The position numbers were made by a program, and so were the translations under genes. 64,000 bases of DNA from JACCSI01 sp963815285. Lineage in GTDB: Bacteria > Acidobacteriota > Vicinamibacteria > Vicinamibacterales > UBA2999. The notes beneath the pieces were generated by a model that was not told the origin of the DNA, did no database searches, and was given only the letters and a program-made list of their open reading frames with translations. The stretch spans positions 1-64,000 of the forward strand of contig CAWFGB010000001.1 in the NCBI GenBank assembly GCA_963815285.1. Direction: 5' to 3'. This document shows positions 60,787 to 64,000 of the stretch, one piece after another (within the stretch, counting starts at the first letter, position 1; the number at the start of each line of letters is the position of its first letter).

Positions 60787-61370
60787 TGGTGCTGGTCATC
60801 GACAACTACGATTCGTTCACGTACAACCTCGTGCAGTATCTGGGCGAGCTCGGGGCGACGGTGGCTGTCCGCAGAAACGACGAGACGACCATCGAAGAGA
60901 TCACCGCCGTGGCCCCGGACCGCATCCTGATCTCACCAGGGCCGGGGCGGCCCGAAGGCGCCGGTATCACACTCGATGTGATCCGCGCGTTCGGCAGCCG
61001 CCTGCCGATGCTGGGCGTCTGTCTGGGCCATCAGGCCATCGGCCTGGCGTTTGGCGGCAACGTCGTACGGGCGCCGCTGCCCATGCACGGCAAGACCTCG
61101 ACTGTCGAGCACGACGGCCGAGGCGTGTTCAATGGAATCACTGCGGCGTTCCAGGCGTCCCGGTACCATTCCCTTGTCGTCGCCGACGATTGCTGGCCGG
61201 AGGCCTTGGAGATCACCGCGCGCGCGAAAGAGGACGGGCTGGTCATGGGGCTCCGTCATCGCACATGGCAGCTGCATGGGGTGCAGTTTCACCCGGAATC
61301 GATTCTGACCCAGGAGGGTCGCCGGATCTTGAGGAACTTTCTCGAACTGCCGCCATGTTTAGCACGCTGA
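60786..61370 (+). CDS. trpG: anthranilate synthase glutamine amidotransferase subunit
   Basis: 194 residues, class I glutamine amidotransferase. VIDNYDSFTYNLVQYLGELG at the start, nucleophile Cys in GVCLGHQAIGLAFGG, and His/Glu in GVQFHPESILTQEG. It supplies ammonia to TrpE. The start overlaps the trpE stop (TGATG), and the end overlaps trpD by 16 bases. Confidence 0.96.
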   Translation: MVLVIDNYDSFTYNLVQYLGELGATVAVRRNDETTIEEITAVAPDRILISPGPGRPEGAGITLDVIRAFGSRLPMLGVCLGHQAIGLAFGGNVVRAPLPMHGKTSTVEHDGRGVFNGITAAFQASRYHSLVVADDCWPEALEITARAKEDGLVMGLRHRTWQLHGVQFHPESILTQEGRRILRNFLELPPCLAR

Positions 61371-62365
61371 TCGAAAAACTCGGCCGCCGCGAGGATCTGA
61401 CTAGCGACGAGGCAGCGCAGGCGATGGCGGTGATCATGCGGGGCGAAGCCGCCCCGGCGCAGATTGCGGGCCTGCTTATCGGCCTGACGATGAAGGGCGA
61501 GCGCCCATCGGAGTTGGTCGGGCTGGCTCGCACCATGCGAGGCGAGTCGATCAAGCTGTCACAGCCGGTCGATGACGCGTTCGACACGTGTGGCACCGGC
61601 GGCGATCGTTCCGGCACGTTCAACATCTCGACCGCCGCGGCGCTTGTGGTCGCCGCCTGCGGGGTGCCGGTTGCCAAACACGGCAATCGATCGGTGTCGA
61701 GTCGTTGCGGCAGCGCGGACGTACTCGAAGCGCTGGGCGTGAAGGTGTCCGCCCCTCCGGACGTCGTGGAGCGCTGCCTCCGGGAAGTGGGCATCGCGTT
61801 CTTCTTCGCGCCGACGTTTCATCCGGCGATGCGGCATGCCGCGCAGGCCCGCAAGGATCTGGGCGTGCGCACGGCGTTCAACCTGCTCGGCCCGCTGACC
61901 AATCCGGCAGGAGCGACGCGACAGATCGTCGGCGTGCCGCGTCCTGAGCTGACCGAGCTCATCGCCCGGGCGCTGTTGCTGTTGGGATCGAAGCGTGTGT
62001 GGGTGGTCCACGGCTCAGACGGCCTGGACGAACTCTCGACAACGGGCTACACGAAGGTGTCGGAGTGCCGCAACGGCGTCGTACAGACGTTCTATGTCCA
62101 TCCGGCGGACTACGGGCTGGCCAAGAGCAGCCGGGACGCGCTCCTGGGTGGCGACGCCAGAGAGAACGCCGATCGCATCCGAGGGATTCTCGACGGGACG
62201 GACGGGCCTCCCCGAAACATCGTGCTGCTCAATGCCGGCGCGGCATTGTTCATCGCCGGGCGCGTGAAATCCGTGCGTGCGGGCATTACCGAGGCCGCGC
62301 AGGCGATTGACTCCGGGCAAGCCAGGGAAGTGCTCGCCCGCCTGGCGGAGGCGTCGCATGGCTGA
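61355..62365 (+). CDS. trpD: anthranilate phosphoribosyltransferase
   Basis: 336 residues from the ATG at 61355; the much longer open frame upstream is a shadow of trpE and trpG. Motifs: DTCGTGGDRSGTFNISTAAA (PRPP loop), VAKHGNRSVSSRCGSADVLE, FFAPTFHPAMRHAAQARKDL and GVRTAFNLLGPLTNPAG. It transfers phosphoribose to anthranilate. Overlaps trpC by eight bases. Confidence 0.96.
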   Translation: MFSTLIEKLGRREDLTSDEAAQAMAVIMRGEAAPAQIAGLLIGLTMKGERPSELVGLARTMRGESIKLSQPVDDAFDTCGTGGDRSGTFNISTAAALVVAACGVPVAKHGNRSVSSRCGSADVLEALGVKVSAPPDVVERCLREVGIAFFFAPTFHPAMRHAAQARKDLGVRTAFNLLGPLTNPAGATRQIVGVPRPELTELIARALLLLGSKRVWVVHGSDGLDELSTTGYTKVSECRNGVVQTFYVHPADYGLAKSSRDALLGGDARENADRIRGILDGTDGPPRNIVLLNAGAALFIAGRVKSVRAGITEAAQAIDSGQAREVLARLAEASHG

Positions 62366-63215
62366 CGTGCTCGACGCGATCGTCGCCGCTACCCGGCGCA
62401 TCGTGGCCGTCCGTCGCGAGCGCGAAGAGGATGCCGATCTCGAGGCGCGCGCGTCACAACGTCAGCCGCAGACCGGCCGCTTTCGGGAGGCGCTCACCGT
62501 GCCGAACCGCGTCAACATCATTGCGGAATGCAAGCGCCGATCGCCGTCTCGCGGCGTGCTGCGCGCAGACTACGACCCAGGGGCCATCGCTGTTGATTAT
62601 GAGCGTGCCGGGGCGGCGGCGCTATCGATTCTGACCGAGCCGACATTCTTCGACGGTTCGCTCGAGCACCTCGCCACCGTGCGCGACGCCGTTCGCCTGC
62701 CGCTGCTTCGCAAGGACTTCATCGTCGACTCGTACCAGCTGCTTGAAGCGCGCGCCAGCGGCGCGGACGCAGTGCTGCTGATCGTCGCGGCGCTCGGCGA
62801 ACCGGAACTGCGGACGCTCCTCAGCGCCGCGCGAGCCTTCGGGCTGGCGGTGCTGGTGGAAGTGCACGACGAGGCCGAAGTGGACCAAGCGATGGAGGCC
62901 GGAGCGGAGATCATCGGCGTCAACAATCGCAATCTTCGAACGCTCGAAGTGGATGTCAACGTGTCGGAGCGTGCCGCAGCGAAAATCCCGCCCACCGTGG
63001 TGGCCGTGAGTGAAAGCGGAATCAAGACGCCGCATGACGTGACTCGTTTGCAGGACTTGGGGTATCGCGCGTTCCTCGTCGGCGAGCGATTCATGTCGGC
63101 CGCACAACCCGGCGCGGCGTTATCGGAATTTCTCTCGATAGAGGGACGTGGCTTTGGCCGCGCCGATGACCGTTTCAGCCAGGCCAATGATCGCCGGGCC
63201 GGAGTCCGCGAATGA
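62358..63215 (+). CDS. trpC: indole-3-glycerol-phosphate synthase
   Basis: 285 residues from the ATG at 62358. TIM-barrel motifs: NIIAECKRRSPSRGVLRADY (catalytic Lys), LTEPTFFDGSLEHLATVRDA, LLRKDFIVDSYQLLEARASG, GVNNRNLRTLEVDVNVSERA and AVSESGIKTPHDVTRL. It closes the indole ring of IGP. The C-terminus extends about 25 residues past the usual end (GRGFGRADDRFSQANDRRAG). Overlaps trpF by ATGA. Confidence 0.95.
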   Translation: MADVLDAIVAATRRIVAVRREREEDADLEARASQRQPQTGRFREALTVPNRVNIIAECKRRSPSRGVLRADYDPGAIAVDYERAGAAALSILTEPTFFDGSLEHLATVRDAVRLPLLRKDFIVDSYQLLEARASGADAVLLIVAALGEPELRTLLSAARAFGLAVLVEVHDEAEVDQAMEAGAEIIGVNNRNLRTLEVDVNVSERAAAKIPPTVVAVSESGIKTPHDVTRLQDLGYRAFLVGERFMSAAQPGAALSEFLSIEGRGFGRADDRFSQANDRRAGVRE

Positions 63216-63814
63216 CGTTCATCAAATTCTGCGGGATGACGCGCGCGGAGGATGTAGCAGCCGCGTGCGAACTCGGCATCGACGCCGTGGGGTTCGTGTT
63301 GTGGCCGCAGAGTCCGCGACACGTGCAAATGCGCCAGCTCGCGCCGTTAATCAAGATGCTTCCACCATCGCTGACGCCCGTTGGCGTGTTCGTATCGCCC
63401 GACGACGACGACGTGAGGCAGGCGCGGGAGGCGGGCGTCCGAGTCGTGCAAGTACACGGCGACAATGGGCGACGCTTCGAGGGTGAGGTCTGGCTGGCGC
63501 GCTCGCTCGACACCGACGTCGACACTAATCTCAGCACGATTCTTCCCGAGGTGACGATTGTGCTCGACGCGCATGATCCCAAGCGTCACGGGGGGACGGG
63601 CCGCACGATTGACTGGGCGCGCGCGGCCGTTGTCGCAGCCGGACGCAAAGTGCTGCTCGCCGGGGGCCTCACGCCAGCCAACGTCGGCAACGCCATTGAC
63701 CAGGTGCGCCCGTTCGGCGTCGATGTGGCGTCAGGGATTGAAGATCGACCAGGAGTCAAGAACGCGCAGGCCATGAAGGCATTCGTGGCCGCCGTGCGCG
63801 AGGCGGAACGATGA
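63212..63814 (+). CDS. trpF: phosphoribosylanthranilate isomerase
   Basis: 200 residues. FIKFCGMTRAEDVAAACELG carries the catalytic Cys; the general-acid Asp is in VLDAHDPKRHGGTGRTIDWA; GGLTPANVGNAIDQVRPFGV binds phosphate and VDVASGIEDRPGVKN closes the barrel. Coupled to trpC and trpB by four-base overlaps. Confidence 0.95.
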   Translation: MTFIKFCGMTRAEDVAAACELGIDAVGFVLWPQSPRHVQMRQLAPLIKMLPPSLTPVGVFVSPDDDDVRQAREAGVRVVQVHGDNGRRFEGEVWLARSLDTDVDTNLSTILPEVTIVLDAHDPKRHGGTGRTIDWARAAVVAAGRKVLLAGGLTPANVGNAIDQVRPFGVDVASGIEDRPGVKNAQAMKAFVAAVREAER

Positions 63815-64000
63815 ACAAAGGAACTGGCACAACGGGCGCGTGGTTCGGGCGCCGCGATCCCGACGCACGCGGATACTTCGGCGCCTTCGGCGGCCGCTTC
63901 GTGCCCGAGACCCTGGTGGCGCCGATTCAGGCACTCGAGGAGGCCTATCTTCGAGCCCGTCAGGACGAGACGTTCGGGGCGGAGCTGTCGCGGCTGCTGG
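63811..64000 (+). CDS. trpB: tryptophan synthase beta chain, N-terminal part (runs off the window)
   Basis: The ATG at 63811 overlaps the trpF stop (ATGA). The visible 63 codons include DARGYFGAFGGRFVPETLVA and PIQALEEAYLRA, the conserved TrpB beginning. The rest, including the PLP lysine, lies beyond the window; trpA would be expected next. Confidence 0.93.
   Translation, partial: MNKGTGTTGAWFGRRDPDARGYFGAFGGRFVPETLVAPIQALEEAYLRARQDETFGAELSRLL

Noticed and set aside
60362..62365. 667-residue ORF ending in trpD
   Set aside because: Only the part from 61355 is TrpD; the upstream 330 codons are an out-of-frame reading of trpE and trpG.
1..64000. CRISPR arrays, rRNA genes, prophage structural genes, toxin-antitoxin modules
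   Set aside because: No regularly spaced repeats, rRNA-like segments or recognisable phage or toxin genes were seen.

Overview
The window reads as two different genomes joined near position 13,920. Bases 1 to about 13,920 look like a sphingomonad alphaproteobacterium. They carry a PEPxxWA-CTERM protein, a Slam / TbpB-like surface lipoprotein pair, glycine-zipper lipoproteins, and several copies of a short palindromic repeat built on GTCCGC...GCGGAC. Bases from about 13,922 to the end look like an acidobacterium of the Vicinamibacteria type: a duplicated-orphan-permease (ADOP) ABC permease, a Planctomycete-type cytochrome fused to ankyrin repeats, an S55 (SpoIVB-like) peptidase, and dense core-metabolism operons. 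The join cuts into a malto-oligosyltrehalose synthase (treY) gene, of which only the C-terminal third remains. A chimeric assembly is the simplest reading; lateral transfer is less likely.

The left part is unusually rich in single-base frameshifts, several of them in homopolymers. Many genes there can be read only by combining two or more frames: a PEP-CTERM protein, a TonB-like protein, a FAD monooxygenase, a TetR regulator, Slam and its lipoprotein, and an unrecognised gene at 3858-4345 that has no single open frame. The same error style continues more thinly to about 29.4 kb (peptidase/barrel remnant, upp, ParB-kinase tail) and is not seen further right.

From 14 to 19.7 kb lies an accessory stretch: the treY tail, an internally deleted outer-membrane protein gene, two paralogous 76-78 residue proteins, a proline-rich lipoprotein, a PxKF-domain remnant and an IS481-family transposase beside tRNA-Val. 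From 19.7 to 25 kb is a nucleoside and pentose-phosphate salvage group (upp, an MTA/SAH-deaminase-like amidohydrolase, hpt, rpiB, deoC). Its RpiB and DeoC have N-terminal extensions resembling those of bacterial-microcompartment cargo. Next come tRNA-Gly, a GGDEF/EAL membrane sensor, a ParB-histidine-kinase-like fusion, an ADOP permease and the cytochrome-ankyrin-cyclase-like protein.

From 35 to 46.6 kb are sugar-nucleotide genes, pgsA, and a tightly packed ten-gene minus-strand operon running from aroC through def, fmt, rsmB, a PASTA protein, rpe, a thioesterase, a sugar epimerase and bamD to a secreted protein. From 46.7 to 57.5 kb are a sigma-54 activator, an AmpG-like MFS permease, a TPR protein, an ECF sigma/anti-sigma pair with a candidate autoregulatory promoter, and a beta-propeller / S55-peptidase pair.

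The window ends in a trp operon, aroDE-trpE-trpG-trpD-trpC-trpF-trpB, with overlapping genes. It is preceded by a well-formed ribosome-mediated attenuator: a leader peptide containing Trp-Trp-Trp-Tyr-Trp, an 8-bp antiterminator and an 11-bp terminator ending in six T. The first gene is a fused 3-dehydroquinate dehydratase/shikimate dehydrogenase, which places a shared shikimate step under Trp-sensitive control.
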